From Hypoxylon rubiginosum (lineage: Eukaryota > Ascomycota > Sordariomycetes > Xylariales > Hypoxylaceae), in contig CADCXA010000006.1 of NCBI GenBank assembly GCA_902806565.1, positions 1,054,001 to 1,118,000 of the forward strand: DNA of 64,000 nucleotides, written 5' to 3'. Numbering within the stretch: position 1 is the stretch's first letter; each line of letters begins with the position of its first letter. Below the pieces are notes generated by a model. That model made no database searches. It was given only the letters and a program-made list of their open reading frames with translations, and was not told the DNA's origin. Shown here piece by piece: positions 22,215 through 34,658 of this stretch. The position numbers and the translations under genes are program-made.

Positions 22215-24498
22215 ATGGGCACCACTTCTCCCCCCACCGCTTCCGACCCAACTGCCAACTCCCCTTCCGATTTATCTTGTTCTTCGGGAGCTTCTCGCAA
22301 TTCCACTCGAAATACCTCCCCTGATTCCATCGTCGCTGTTTCCTCTTCCTCTCGAGCCTCGCCCCTTCTTGATCTGAATCTAAATATCGATATAGAGCAC
22401 ACCTCCAACACATTGTTGGAGGGCCATCCCAAGATGGATCGAAACCCCTTCCATTCTGTGAACGAACGAAGAAACAAACTCGCCACAGACCGCAATAGCG
22501 TCCACAGTATCCCACAACTGCAGCAGGCATTTCAACCTCCAATGCTCCGAGCAAACATGCAACCTCTAGGTATTCCATCGCGAGGCCTTACCTCGTCCAA
22601 CTGGAGAGCGGGCGACGAGAGTGCTCGCGGCAACGACCTAACGCCGTTCGAGGCGTCTCTCGGCCAGCACGCACGACACGGCTCTAACGTCCGACAACCG
22701 TCGTATTTAGTCCCCATGATGGATCCGTATCAACAGCATTCTATCGCGGCGTATCCAAGTCCGCCGCACAATAATTCTGACATGCAGCTAGAGGCCAGCT
22801 ACGCGTACTGCTACGATCGGGGCAACGGGCAGTACACGCGCCTCGTCCCTGTCGACATGCTACCTCCTTTGAAGGATATACCTGCCGTACAGCAGAGCTG
22901 CTCGGGAATGGTAGTATTACCTCAGCCTCGAGCCATGCCTCCCGAGGGACGATCCAGCAATGCAGAACTGGTCATGCTTAGAGTAAGATACATCCCAACA
23001 CTGCTGTTTTATTCACCAATTACAACATCATCTGCTAACTTGCGATAACACAGGGTCCTCCAGATACGCCCACTTCTCCCTCTGACAATATCCAGGTAAG
23101 TCACCATTCGTCACCATTCATCCCAAGTGTTTGTTTGCTCCGACTTGTTTGAGCGAGAGCTTCTACACGGTATCTTCACTGCACATAAGCCCAACTTCTC
23201 CTTCTTTCCTTGCCCGGTTGCAGGGAAGTGCAGCCGTGTGTGTCACACAATGTCTCTTGGTCGCATTTGCAAACGCAGACCCCAAATCCCACACCCTAGA
23301 CAACATACCACATACCACATACCACATACCACACAAGCCATAAGCCCCCCCAAACCAAACAGCATCCGCACAATGTTAAGCTACGTTCTAAAACTAAGCT
23401 AACAGATTCTTCCTTTCCAGTCGCGCATCGACACCATCGTCGCATCGACCCCTCCGACACCGACTCACCTTCAAACCCCCATGTCGCCTGTAGGAGTCGC
23501 CGGCCTGGGTCCCGGATCCGCAGTAACAAGCGCCCCGGGCAGCCACCATCACCATTCTCATCACCATGGTGGCGGTGGCGGCAGTCACGGGGGAGGAGGA
23601 GCTAGTGGCGGTCACAATAGCAACAGCCCACAGCAGCAGCAACCACAGCGCCGCCCCAAGGTCTACTGCGACAAGTGGGTACACGAGGGAGTCTGCGCGT
23701 TTACTCAGCAGGGCTGTAAATATAAGCATGAGATGCCCTTCGACAAGGTCACCCAGCACCAGCTCGGCTTGTTCCACGGCTTCCCCGCCTGGTGGAAGAA
23801 GCATCAAGCAGACCTGTCGCGTCAGCGAGATGGCCCTGTTGGTGGTGGCGGCGCCGCCGGAGTTGCGGGCGCTGAGGAGCCAGCGAGACTGAGTGGCGAT
23901 CGATTCCTGGGACGTGGGGGAGGACCTGGCTCTGGTCCTGGTCCCAATAATGGTTCTTCTAATGCTGCTTCTACCTCCGCTGGTAGTGGTGCTAGCAACG
24001 GTGAGCCTGCTGACATGGGCCCTGGTCCCGCTGGACAAGGTCTCCCGACTTGGCGCCGAAACGGAAACGGCGAATCTAACCGAGCCTCTCTCGTAGCTGG
24101 TCGTAGCATGCCGGCCCGTGTTGGACCTAGCATGAGAGCACCGATTGGTACGTTACTTATCTCATCCATTTCCTAAATTATCTTAATCCATCTAACTCTC
24201 TTCTTACTCAGTCTCCTACGGATCTCCCTTCGGCCCCATTGCGCCGCCGATTCGCATTTCAACTATGACACCCGGCGCACATGCCGCCAATATGGGAGAC
24301 GCCGGCTACGCAGGCACTTCTCAGCAGCAGCAGATGGGCGAGGCAGGAAAGTCGGGCAGATCGGGTGTCGGAATCCCCACAGACAACCCCTACGCCTCTC
24401 TGGAGTCCCTATCTCTGGAGAACGGTAATGGTAACGGCAACCTTGAAAACAGAGCTACAGTCGCTGCGAACGGCTCGAACGGAGCACGCTTGACTTGA
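22215..24498 (+). CDS. CCCH zinc-finger protein (4 exons)
   Basis: Exons 22215-22982, 23054-23095, 23421-24147 and 24212-24498 give 607 residues in one frame. Exon 2 is a 42-nt microexon (GPPDTPTSPSDNIQ). The N-terminal 350 residues are Ser/Pro-rich and disordered, with a His/Gly-rich tract (HHHHSHHHGGGGG) before the finger. The single zinc finger CDKWVHEGVCAFTQQGCKYKH (C-x8-C-x6-C-x3-H) sits near 352-374 and is followed by a conserved-looking LFHGFPAWWKKHQ. Fingers of this class usually bind RNA, so a post-transcriptional regulator is plausible, but the target is unknown. The C-terminus is Gly/Asn-rich. The first ATG of the open frame was taken as the start. Intron 2 is long (325 nt) and contains a 7-bp satellite. 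Confidence 0.82.
23304..23331. repeat. 7-bp tandem repeat (CATACCA)x4 in an intron
   Basis: Four perfect copies of the unit inside intron 2 of the CCCH zinc-finger gene. Confidence 0.9.
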
Positions 24499-26068
24499 GT
24501 TATCAAGGTTGAATATTACCAAACCGGATCTCGAGGATTTGGTACCTAGTTGGAAAATAACTAGGATACCACATCATTGCTTGTCTAGCTACACGCATAT
24601 GCCCCCCATCTCGAAGCTCACATATACATAAGGACCCCTTTCCCCTCCATTCATCGCTGTACTAGGATCGCTTCTTCCTCGTTACCGCATTCAAACGCAC
24701 CATGCATTCACCGGCTTGTCTTGTCTTTCGTTTCATTCTACCGCGGTCTCAGTGCCGTTTCACTTATCGCTCGAACGCACACGGTTTTTTTCTTTCTCTT
24801 CGCTCGAAGCAGCTCGAAACAAAAGCATAATGACGACGACGATACGACTTCTAGAATGATTCCTACGGGTGGCAACATTCGACCATCGCAAGATGGGGGT
24901 TCCCCACGACACGACTTTTACGAAACGGCTCGAAATTCTAGCTCGAATTCAGCATTTATTCATTTATTTTTCTGCCTCTTTTTTCATGCATCGGCGTTCG
25001 TTTGAAAGGCGGAGAGGAGGTTTGAAAAGGAGGGGGAGGGTTACGGAAAAATGGAAAACGGAAAAGTTCGAAAAAAGAAAACCCCAATAGGGGAAAGGAA
25101 GGAAGAAAGAGAGAGACACATAATGCCAATGTATAATAGACTAGCCGGCCTGTCCGAGGCAAAAAAAGGCAGACTGGCAGATCAGACACAATGGGCAGCA
25201 AAACCAGCAATGAACGAGTTTATTGCGCGGTGTGTCCCATTCCTATACATAGGCCACGATCCAGGTGACTGCATTGCGTCTTTTATTCTAATTCTAGTGG
25301 CATCGTATTGCCACATATCTGAACTGGTATCATTTCGTGTCTTGGAGATATGTGCTGTGAAACTGTCTAGTAGATGCTGTGGCCTTGTCTTGTTACAAGA
25401 CAGGCGTTACTAGCAATATGAACATGTAACTTGAACATAAGCAGGTGCTACGACTCTACAAGGCTCGGTTTTGGGTTACAATCACTTCCTATAAAGACAT
25501 CCTTAAGTAGGGTCTGGTTGGTCGGTTTCCTCTCAACTGAGGAGCCAATGTCAACTACCTTACCTACACCTTATCCTTTGAATTTATCTCCCGGGTATCT
25601 ATCTTCTGACAAATATTCATATATCACGACGTAATCGAGCATTCATAATGGTGTCAATTACTTTAGCTTCGAAAAGGATGGGAAAGTTCGCGCACGAAGG
25701 CCGCGAGGACTCCTGGAATCCATGCTTATATCACAACATATAATCCAACCAGTAAAAAGTGGCTAACAAAACATAGCCCAGTCACTCATATTGTGCATAT
25801 TATGAGGTGAAGAGCCTGCAGCAACCACTTCTGTCCAATGCGGCAGTGCGAGAACGCCCTAATGCAGCCACACCAGGGATTCTGGAAAATGGCTGGTTGA
25901 CGATCTTTCTTAAACGGCTAGCTGTCATTCTGAAGAGGATAGGATTGGCATTGCCCTACAGATGAGTGGCTGAGCAGAATTAGATGATTGGTACATCAGG
26001 ACCGTCTCCCCATAGTACGAAACATGGGTAACCTGAACAGTCCATCCAGGTGATGAGCAAATGCTATT
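24499..26068. other. Intergenic region
   Basis: Starts with the 3' region of the CCCH gene (pyrimidine-rich, then A/G-rich) and ends in the upstream region of the NACHT gene. The 120-codon frame at 25051-25413 has low-complexity Lys/Glu start and no family features, so it is not called. Confidence 0.5.
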
Positions 26069-29014
26069 ATGGACCCCTTCTCGACTGTTTCCATGCTCTG
26101 TAACGTTCTCGATTTAACTGAAAGAACGTATAAGTGCATCAAGAAAACAAAGGAGGTCTATGAATCGACTTTTGGGTTACCCGAAGAACACGAGCGACTA
26201 CTCGGATGTACCAATGAGTTGGCTACTATCCTTGACGAGGTACAGGGCAGCCAGAAGAAACTTGAGGGCTTAAAAGATGGAGATGCCAATATTCAAGCCG
26301 TGGCCAACAGATGCCAGGACCTTTCCTTAGATATCGTCGGCTTGTTAGAGCGGTGTAGGTCAAGAAGACCACGCTCGGTAATAGGCGCAATTAGGGGAAT
26401 GACGAAATCCATTCGCCACGAGAAGCGTCTTCAAATCCACCAAGCCAACTTGGAAAGAAGCCGGCAGACGCTTCATCTAGCACTCACGGTGTCCGCAAGG
26501 TATGTTTAATTCCAAATATGCGAGCCTAAGTATTGTTGGGTTGAACTATGGAGGAAGACTAGTGTCCATCATATAGACCCTCTCACCCAAGCTGATATTG
26601 TAACCAGAGCACAGATCAACAGCGTCCAGGAAACACTCGATCAAGAACTTCTTGAGAATCACAGCCTAAGAGAAGAGCTAAAGGCTATCAAGCTGAAGCT
26701 TGGAACATTAGATGACATATCTGACCAATTGCAGCGAGCATTGCGACTATGTCATCGAGTGCAGAAGGCTCAGGAACTCCAAGCCATTTTACAAATACTG
26801 GCCGATGGCAACAGCAGGAAATTGAATCCGAGATACGACGATATATTCGGTGCTTCCATAGGTACCTTCGACTGGATCCTACGGGAACCTGCCAAGCTAT
26901 TTGCAGTAGAGCATGGCACCAAATTCACATTTGTCGACTGGCTACGTGACGGCGAGGGTATCTTCCATGTCCTTGGGAAACCTGGTGCCGGTAAATCCAC
27001 GCTGATGAAACTCATCTGGGACCACGACATAACGAAGAAGATGCTGAAAGAGTGGGCTGGAGACTCGCAGCTACTTTGCATGAAATACTTTTTCTGGAAG
27101 TCGGAATCAAGCCAGAGTGGGCTTCGAGGCCTCAAGTCTTTTTTACTAAGCTCCATGCTCGAGCAAGCTCCTGATCTTATGGACGCACTGATCCCTGGGC
27201 CGAAGGGCGATGGTGTAACCTATGAGCAGCTATCGCAGGCATTTGATCTGTTTCTAAAGAGCCCACAGGCTTTGGAGGGATATAGGGTGTTCCTCCTTAT
27301 TGACGGCTTAGATGAGTTTGACGAGGAGAGGAACGCCGAGGACCACCATGACTTGGTGCGCCTCATCCAAGTCTGGGCTTCACAGTCCGAAGGAAAAGTC
27401 AAGATATGTGTCTCTAGCAGAGAATACGAGGCATTTGCCACTGTGACGCATCACCAGAAAATCAGACTGCAGAATCTCTCCAAAGAAGATAGGAAGGCCT
27501 ACGTTACTGAGCGCCTGACGTCGCATCCTCGGTTCCCTCAACTCGAGGCATCTTGCGAAAAGGCGGCAGAGAAGCTACATGAGGACCATTGGAAGTCGCA
27601 TACTTGCAACCCGGACTGCCTGATAAGACACATCGTCGAAGTGTCCGATGGCGTGTTCCTCTGGGTCCGGCTGGTGATGGTGCAAGTGCGGAAGTGCTTA
27701 AGTGCTGATTGCAGTCTACGTAAGATATGGAGGCATGTCGATTCCCAGCCCAAGCCCCTTGCCGATTTTATTAAGCATATGCTCGATTCGATTCTCCCCT
27801 TATACCAACGAGAAGCATGCATCCTACTCTTTATTGTCCACAGACACCAGTCTACTAACAGGGAAATATATGTTTCTCCACAGGGCGCGTCTTATTTATG
27901 CGAAAGGCTAGATCGCGTCGACGCTACACTTTTAAGCCAACAGCCCGACTACGGGGGTCTCGGTCTCACCTTACAAGAAGCAGACTGGCGGAGCCTTACC
28001 GCAGAAGAGATCACTGCCCGCTTCAATGGTCTGCTAGAAGTGTCAGACCAGACGGAGTGGTTCTATGAACTTGAAATCCCGACCCTTACTTTCACCCATC
28101 GTTCTATCATCGAAGTCTTGCGGAACAGTCTTGATGCCAAGTTAGTTGAACATGGTATAACCCATGTAGAACTGGGGCATTGGCTATGTCAGATCGCCCT
28201 AGGCGAGTTCATCAGCCTCTTCAAGCCTTTGAAGGATCGCGTCGATTTGTCCATAGGTTTTGTGTACCTGGAAACCAGGCTGGCAGATTTTTTCTGCTTT
28301 CTCAGGGATCAGAGTTTATTTGAGGAACCTTCGGTCATACAACAACTAGACCGAGTTGAAGATATATGCCTGACGCTTCGATTTGGAAGGCCGCAGCCTT
28401 CCAAGCAAAACTGGCAGAGATTCTACTTCTGGGCCCGAAGAGGTAACTCCGGCCGCTATTATTTGTCGATTATGGTCCTTGCGATCTCTCACAAATATGC
28501 CGGGGCGCTACCTTGGATACTAAAAAGATTGGAAAACATACCGAAGAGGGGGTATCTGGTGTCCATCCTGTTATGGATATGCATTGAAGAACGGCACAAG
28601 TCGTCAGAATTGGAGCAGATAAGTATCTCTGTAATCCAGACCGCGCTTCTCGAGCGTGGATTTATCGGTGTCGACTTGCTCGATGGAGAGCAAAAGGCAC
28701 ACGTTTCCAAGCACGGATGTCACACCGCCGAGTCCTGGGTCATCTACGTAGCGTTCTTGCTTACAAGTGAGACCCAAAGTGATAGCGACTGGGCGATTAC
28801 CGAGCTCTGGCTAGATCGAGGTGCGAATCCTCGCATATGTCTGGCCAACGATGGTGTAAGACTAGGGATGGGGCTGGACTCATTCGTGTACGTGAGCGTG
28901 AAGATCAACGGTAAGTGGTTTCAGTCGCCCGAGAGTGTGCGGGTTTACGGCAAGGTGGACATACGAGGTCTTCCGGTGACACGGGGAGTTTATCGCACGC
29001 TCGAATGCCCCTAA
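26069..29014 (+). CDS. NACHT/STAND NLR-like protein (2 exons)
   Basis: Exons 26069-26499 and 26608-29014 join over a 108-nt intron with an AGA codon split at the junction, giving 945 residues. The N-terminal 200 residues form a helical domain (start MDPFSTVSMLCNVLDL) of the kind fungi place before NACHT, ending in a coiled-coil-like stretch. The NACHT domain follows with P-loop GKPGAGKSTLMK (about 267), Walker B LLIDGLDEFDEE (about 375) and VKICVSSRE (sensor 1 region). The remainder matches the helical extension common after fungal NACHT domains, but I see no WD40, ankyrin or TPR array, apart from one ankyrin-like LDRGANPRICL near the end. Family knowledge: such proteins act in non-self recognition and programmed cell death. 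The C-terminus may be altered, since another frame continues for about 30 codons past the stop. Confidence 0.85.
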
Positions 29015-30085
29015 TAAGGAACGGCTATTGGAACTGGTAGATAGAAACACTGACATGATCGAGGCCGAAGAAGCGGCGGATGCTGCTGCAGGTGTCCGTA
29101 GCTCGTAGTCTGTATACAATAGCGTAAACCAATGCGAGTCTCAAGCACTTATATTGGAAACAGAGCTGTCACTTATGACAAGGTACAATGTTCCGCTAAT
29201 CAGTAGGTACCTTATGCACCGGAACGTTGCCTTACTCGCCGAATGTTAACAGAGAAAATTGGTGCAAAAAAGCAAAAAGAACTTCGCCCGGAGATCATAC
29301 CAGGCAGCAGCCCGGTTTCTACCTAGACGGATTAATGTGAGTCGCCGAGACCTTCCGGGGCACGGTTAACACACAAGATCACCGAACAACAAAGTTCAAT
29401 AATATCCCCTTCACCTACGAAGGTAGACGACGACGTTGGCTATGTTATACAATGAGTTGAGTGACGACCACTAGTTCCCCAGAGCGTCTAATGTGATGCT
29501 CACCCATCTATTTTCTACCGTCCCCTTTTAGCCCGTCCCCATCTCATTCTTGTGAGCAGTGAGTTCAACTGACCATTCACCAGCTTCCAGAAAAGAGAAA
29601 AGAAACCGAAGCCGCCGATGTATATCCAACGCCTCTCTTTCATCTCATCATCATATCGCATCACCCGAGTAGTAACCGAAAACCCCTTCTTCAGCAGACC
29701 GATGATGAAGAACAACATAGCAAAAGACGTCTCAAATATCTAGGCAGGTAGGTAGGCGGGTTGTTTAATAAAAAAAGAGCACGAAGGCTCGAGGGCCATA
29801 TAGCAAAAGATCCATGCCCCCTTCACCCCATATAAACAAAACATCAACCGCTTGAAGCAACGCTATATATGTCAATCCCAGCCTGCGCCGATCTCCCAAA
29901 AAACGCCAATGCCTATAACGTGGTACTGTCATCACACCGAACCGTTCCTCCTGGCAGCTGAACTCTACATGGTACCGTATATCATGACACGCCAGGACCC
30001 AGAGGTAATCCAAATGCACCACCACCAATCCATAAGGAAACAATCCCGATTTTTTTCAACTAACGCTTCACTCATTCACTTCACT
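29015..30085. other. Convergent intergenic region
   Basis: Space between the 3' ends of the NACHT gene and the 1029-residue gene. The first 90 bases hold a short open frame (KERLLELVDRNTD) that may belong to the NACHT gene. TAGGTAGG-type words occur near 29751. Nothing else is supportable. Confidence 0.45.
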
Positions 30086-33000
30086 TCACACCCCAACACC
30101 CGCACCCGCACCTTCACCCGCAGGTCCGCTGCCATCTTCAAAAACCCGGAACCCCTCCTCGGCGGCCCCCGTCCACGCGCGCTGGGTGCTCGGGTACTCG
30201 CTCGGGACGCTGGACCCCTCGCGGCTCTCCCCTTCGTTCGTGTCGAAGCCGTCGTCGCTCTCGCTCATAGCGTCGTCGTCGACGTGGATGTCGATGGCGC
30301 TATCGCCGATATCCGGGTCCCGGTTCTCCGCATCCTCGATCCCCGGCCACGGCTCGTCCTCCGGGGCCCCCGGCAGCTGCCCGTCCTGCCACGACGACGA
30401 CGACGACGACGACGATGACGGCTCCTGGGAGTCGTCCGGATGTGTGAAGTCGAGCATCGGGCTGTCGTTGTGCTCCGAGTTATCGTTATCGTTATCGTCA
30501 TTTCCTTCTTCATCTTCGTCCATGTATTCGTCCCCCCCTCCGCCGCTGCCGCTCTCGCCCACGTCGCCGCCGTCGTCGATGAAAACGAGGCCGCGGCCGG
30601 ACCGCGCCTCGATGAAGGGCGCGTTGCTGTGGGGCGTGGCGTAGAACGGCGTCGTGGGGCGAGCAGCGACGTACACTTCGTGCACTGGGCTCTGCGACGC
30701 CGTGCTCCAGCGCGGTGTATTTCGCAGCCGGACGGACGGGGAGCGCGTGCTGCGGCGTTTGGCAATTGCCGTGACATGCGTTACGGGAGTAAGTCGCATC
30801 ACTTGCGGCGAAGGGCGACGCTCATAGGTGTGAACGTACGACGTGACTCGCCGTTTTGCTTGGACCGGAGGCGCGGCGGGAGCCGCAATCGGAGGCATGG
30901 AAGCGGTGCGAATATGAGGTGGTCTCGAGGCCCGGCGTTCTCTGAGTATGGCGGGGGACTTGGCACGGGAAGTGGCGCGGCTTGTTCCGAGAGATGGCGA
31001 TATGCCTGTAGCCCCAGCGCGCAGGGCTTGGGAAGGCGAGGCAGATGCCATAAGCCAGTTGCGCTGTGCTGCTTGTCGAAGACTCAGGGACTGCGAGGTG
31101 CGAGCGCTGGTGGGATGCTCGTCAAGAGTGTCATTCCACGCCCAGCAGTCTTCCAAGGCATCTGCTTCGGGCACCTCTAGGCTACTTTGAGAATCTGCGT
31201 AAACACGGCTGAGTTCTCGAAGGCGCTGCCAACTCCATCCATTATCATACGCGTCCTGATCTTGAAGGTACGCCTCGGGATGGGTGATAAAGAGGCGCTG
31301 AGCGCCAGTCGCCTTCATCACTACGCTTGAGCGTAGAAATGGCACATCCCACGTCACTGGCGTGACCATCTCGGCCGGTGATAGGAAACGAAGCCTTGAA
31401 TCTTTATGGATTTTGCGTAGTGGTACCCACGGCGACTGGAGTCCGAGGAACTTGGTAACGCGATGGTGCTGAGTCGAACCGTGGTAGACATTGGCTTGCA
31501 TACGAGAGAAGGTACGGAATAAAGTACCGAATGCATCAGCCATAGCTTGTTGGACACTCCGAGCGTCGGGGCCGTGGATGGTAACCTTCTTGACGAGACC
31601 CCGACTCCTGAGGCGCTGTTCGATGGTGCGCTCTGGGGCGCATGCCCGAGGGAGTAACCAATCCGATTCGACCTCGGGTCCGGCCCAATCGCTGAAGTCG
31701 GGGGACTGCAGATCTAACGCGGAAGAGCTATTAGGCAGTTGGGTCCACTGATCAGGTTCGATAAGACCGCCGCTGGTAAGACGCTGGCTTGCCAACTCTT
31801 GGTGCTCTATCCATATACTCTTTAATGGGAAGGGCAAGAAGATCACCTCAACTTCCCAGGGGCGAGTATAGGACGGGAAGGACGAGAGACCCTGTAGCTG
31901 ACTGAGCTGCGACTTGAGAGCTTGGAGTTGGCTGTAGAGCTCCGCGCGACTTGCTATATATTCGCTGCCCTCGGTAGAAACGGATATGGTACTATTCATC
32001 GACTCGTTTATACCAGGGCAACGCATGCGATGATTCGATGTCTGGCTGTTACTATCGTTGATCATCTTCTCAACTTCTTCCACGCGCGACTCAAGTTCAG
32101 TAATTCTGAGGTCGGCGTGATCGTGTTTCTCATCACAGGCATCGTGGCCAACAGCCGAGACCGAGAGATTCTCGAGCCGGTCCAACCTCTGTTCATGTCC
32201 CTGAACATTGTCGGTCAGCTGCCTAAACGCATCTTGACTGATAGCTGAAGGAGACCATAGCTGCCGCTCGGTCGCATCTCCATGTCTACAGGACCTTGGC
32301 GTGTTTGCTACTGTCTGTCCATCATCCACGGATTGGTCAACGCTGGGTTCAGCGGCATCCTCCTGTGGTTGGATTTCATCATCCTGCTCCAGAGGCGGTT
32401 CGCATAGCTTGGATTTGACACCACTGAGCGTCTCCAATCCCTTCCCGGCAAATGGGCGAAGGTACCCTATCCTAGCGGACGATGTGGTAGAGCTCGGCTG
32501 AGAAGGCATCAGGCACTGGCTTGGAATTGGGGGAAGTAAAGATGTTTCATCCGGCTGAGATCGGATGAAATTAGTCCAGCCTAGAGTGTCCGGGATAGAT
32601 GGTTCTGGTAAGGGCGCTGCGACTTCACTTCGCGGCGCATTCTCCTGCTCCGCCAGGATGTTAGTGTAAGACGCGGCCTCATTAAACGTATAAAAATCCA
32701 TATTGGGTTCCATCGGCGTTGGCAATTTGAAAGGTAGATCCGGCACCACTGGTGTGAGAGGCTCCCTGCTGGCTCTAGGCCGCTCATTCTCCTGGCCATT
32801 ATTGATAACTTCGGTATTAGGTGCGATCGCGATGGGAGGCTGGCCATCGCGCATATCATCATGGAAGCAGGCATGATGAGAACACATGCACCAGACTGCT
32901 TCGTCTGCTAGACCGCCAGCATTTCCATTCGGGAACCCATTGGTAAATCCCGGCGAGAAACCACCTAAACTGCCTCTGCCTGTCCCAGCTGATAACGTGG

Positions 33001-33175
33001 CGCGACTCCAGAAACGACGACATCCACACTTCGGTCCATTGGCGCCATGAGAGAGATCCACGAAGTTGCATGGTCCGCCAGGGAGACTCGGAGAGCTCGT
33101 AGTTATCGGCGCATCATTATAGATGTTAAAAAAGGGACTGTCTGGGAAAGGAAAGTCGGAGATGGGTCCTGCCAT
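30086..33175 (-). CDS. Large protein of unknown function with Cys-rich N-terminus
   Basis: Uninterrupted 1029-residue frame starting at ATG 33175. I do not recognise the family. Visible parts: an N-terminal cysteine/histidine cluster (KCGCRRFW at about 50, WCMCSHHACFHDD at about 92) that could bind zinc; a disordered stretch; a coiled-coil or helical part around 300-430 (LENLSVSAVG, ITELESRVEEVEKM, LYSQLQALKSQLSQLQ); a central globular region (about 440-680, rich in Trp and hydrophobics, for example PWEVEVIFLPFPLKSIW and GLVKKVTIHGPDARSVQQAM); and a basic Arg/Ser/Pro part followed by a very acidic tail with a Ser run. The layout suggests a nuclear regulatory or scaffold protein, but this is a guess. 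Long frames on the plus strand at 30186-31180 are shadows of the biased tail. Confidence 0.75.
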   Translation of the reverse strand: MAGPISDFPFPDSPFFNIYNDAPITTSSPSLPGGPCNFVDLSHGANGPKCGCRRFWSRATLSAGTGRGSLGGFSPGFTNGFPNGNAGGLADEAVWCMCSHHACFHDDMRDGQPPIAIAPNTEVINNGQENERPRASREPLTPVVPDLPFKLPTPMEPNMDFYTFNEAASYTNILAEQENAPRSEVAAPLPEPSIPDTLGWTNFIRSQPDETSLLPPIPSQCLMPSQPSSTTSSARIGYLRPFAGKGLETLSGVKSKLCEPPLEQDDEIQPQEDAAEPSVDQSVDDGQTVANTPRSCRHGDATERQLWSPSAISQDAFRQLTDNVQGHEQRLDRLENLSVSAVGHDACDEKHDHADLRITELESRVEEVEKMINDSNSQTSNHRMRCPGINESMNSTISVSTEGSEYIASRAELYSQLQALKSQLSQLQGLSSFPSYTRPWEVEVIFLPFPLKSIWIEHQELASQRLTSGGLIEPDQWTQLPNSSSALDLQSPDFSDWAGPEVESDWLLPRACAPERTIEQRLRSRGLVKKVTIHGPDARSVQQAMADAFGTLFRTFSRMQANVYHGSTQHHRVTKFLGLQSPWVPLRKIHKDSRLRFLSPAEMVTPVTWDVPFLRSSVVMKATGAQRLFITHPEAYLQDQDAYDNGWSWQRLRELSRVYADSQSSLEVPEADALEDCWAWNDTLDEHPTSARTSQSLSLRQAAQRNWLMASASPSQALRAGATGISPSLGTSRATSRAKSPAILRERRASRPPHIRTASMPPIAAPAAPPVQAKRRVTSYVHTYERRPSPQVMRLTPVTHVTAIAKRRSTRSPSVRLRNTPRWSTASQSPVHEVYVAARPTTPFYATPHSNAPFIEARSGRGLVFIDDGGDVGESGSGGGGDEYMDEDEEGNDDNDNDNSEHNDSPMLDFTHPDDSQEPSSSSSSSSSWQDGQLPGAPEDEPWPGIEDAENRDPDIGDSAIDIHVDDDAMSESDDGFDTNEGESREGSSVPSEYPSTQRAWTGAAEEGFRVFEDGSGPAGEGAGAGVGV

Positions 33176-34658
33176 TGGTCTGATCGCACTTCGGTCCAGG
33201 GCATTGGAGGTATGAAAGAGATGAAGCGGCCGAGATATTGATGGGGGGGATGGATGTCTATTTATCGTCGGGAGCGATGGAGATGATGATGAAATCCCTG
33301 GCGACCCCTACCAGACACCGCTGGGCCACAATCCGGAATATCTAGTACATGGCACTACTCTCGCTATTAGTCTGAGCTCCGGATGATAATTGCGATCTAT
33401 GGAGTCCAAAAATCCTTAGGTAAATACTAACTGTAAGGAATACTAGAAAGAAGACAGCGGGTTGTAAGGAGGGGGGGAGGGCAGCAATTTATGTACAAGA
33501 GACCACAAGCTGAAGGCACGCGTACAATCCAAGAGTAATGCGAACGACGAATTTGAGGATGGGAAGCTGTAGAAGCCAAAGTGAGGCGTCTGGGTGGGAT
33601 TGGCCCAACGGCGATGGTGGGGTGTGGACGACAGTAAAATAGTCTCCTGCGGGTTGCGAACAGATGTGGAGAAGAGGATCTAGCAGGGTGTGGGCTATGT
33701 ATCTGTGTATGTAGGTAAGAATGCAGTGAAACGAGGATAGATTATGACTCGACGCTGCTCAAGGCTACAGGGGGTGTCGAGGAACTCCCGTTACGCGACC
33801 CGCGGTCTGATGAGGAAAACGAAAAGGATATAGACGAAGTTGGAGGAGCCAGGCAGTCCCAAGGCAACTTCTGTCGTGGGGTTCGAAGGGAGTGGATTTC
33901 GTGGTACATATCGAGTACTTTGATAGGTTACGGCAGCCCGTCTTTCCCACTTAACGCGTCCACCAAAAGGGGAATAGGACGAATGAGAGTGGCCGAGCGA
34001 GGCGCGAAGGTCTCGCGTTGGGTGAAGCGGAAGACCGCTCATTGGACCGGAACCACTCGAGATCCCGGTTAAGACAAATGCATTAACAAGGGCAGGGCGA
34101 GGTATCGAGTTGAGTTCCTGCTCCAAATCCACAACCGAATTTGTATATAGGAGCTGGAGTTCGGTCACAGCTCGTAACTTGCAGCTTGTCCGTTCCATAA
34201 CCGACCGCCTCGCCGGAAGATGAATCTAAGGCACGTTTGGTTGAAAGATGTGCAAATGGTGTAAGCCCAGGTTTTAGGCAACTCCATCACACGTCCATCC
34301 TGCAAGGGAGATACCCCCCCCAATCTCTTGTAGGCAGACAGGCTGACACCCAAATAATTGTAACTGAACCTATGTCGGAAGTCACTTTTATGAGGCCTAT
34401 CGACGTTAGCAAGGGTGACTCAATTGATACTTGATTGGCCAATGGAACATGAGCCAACTCCTACCTCCTATGAAGGATGCTTTTTCTTCTTCTTGTATTT
34501 CTAGGGAGATTGGTATATAAATATGGTATATGATGTTTATGGTATGTAAATGCAGCATAAATGAGTTGGACCGACTAAACCGCCTTGTTGAAACTCCCTG
34601 ACCCAATAGTGTACATGATGCCATTATTCATTCAGATCGGACCGACGATCTTATCGCA
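33176..34658. other. Intergenic region
   Basis: Upstream region of the 1029-residue gene and downstream region of the 578-residue gene, both on the minus strand. A 135-codon minus-strand frame at 33791-34198 has no motif or splice-linked partner and is not called. Confidence 0.45.

Noticed and set aside
25051..25413. 120-codon plus-strand frame between the CCCH and NACHT genes
   Set aside because: Low-complexity Lys/Glu start followed by unrelated hydrophobic sequence; no family feature.
30186..31180. Long plus-strand frames (152, 188 and 246 codons)
   Set aside because: They lie antisense to the low-complexity C-terminal part of the 1029-residue gene and consist of biased runs (Val/Ile or Arg) caused by its composition.
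33791..34198. 135-codon minus-strand frame
   Set aside because: No motif, no upstream promoter signs and no splice-linked partner; most likely chance.
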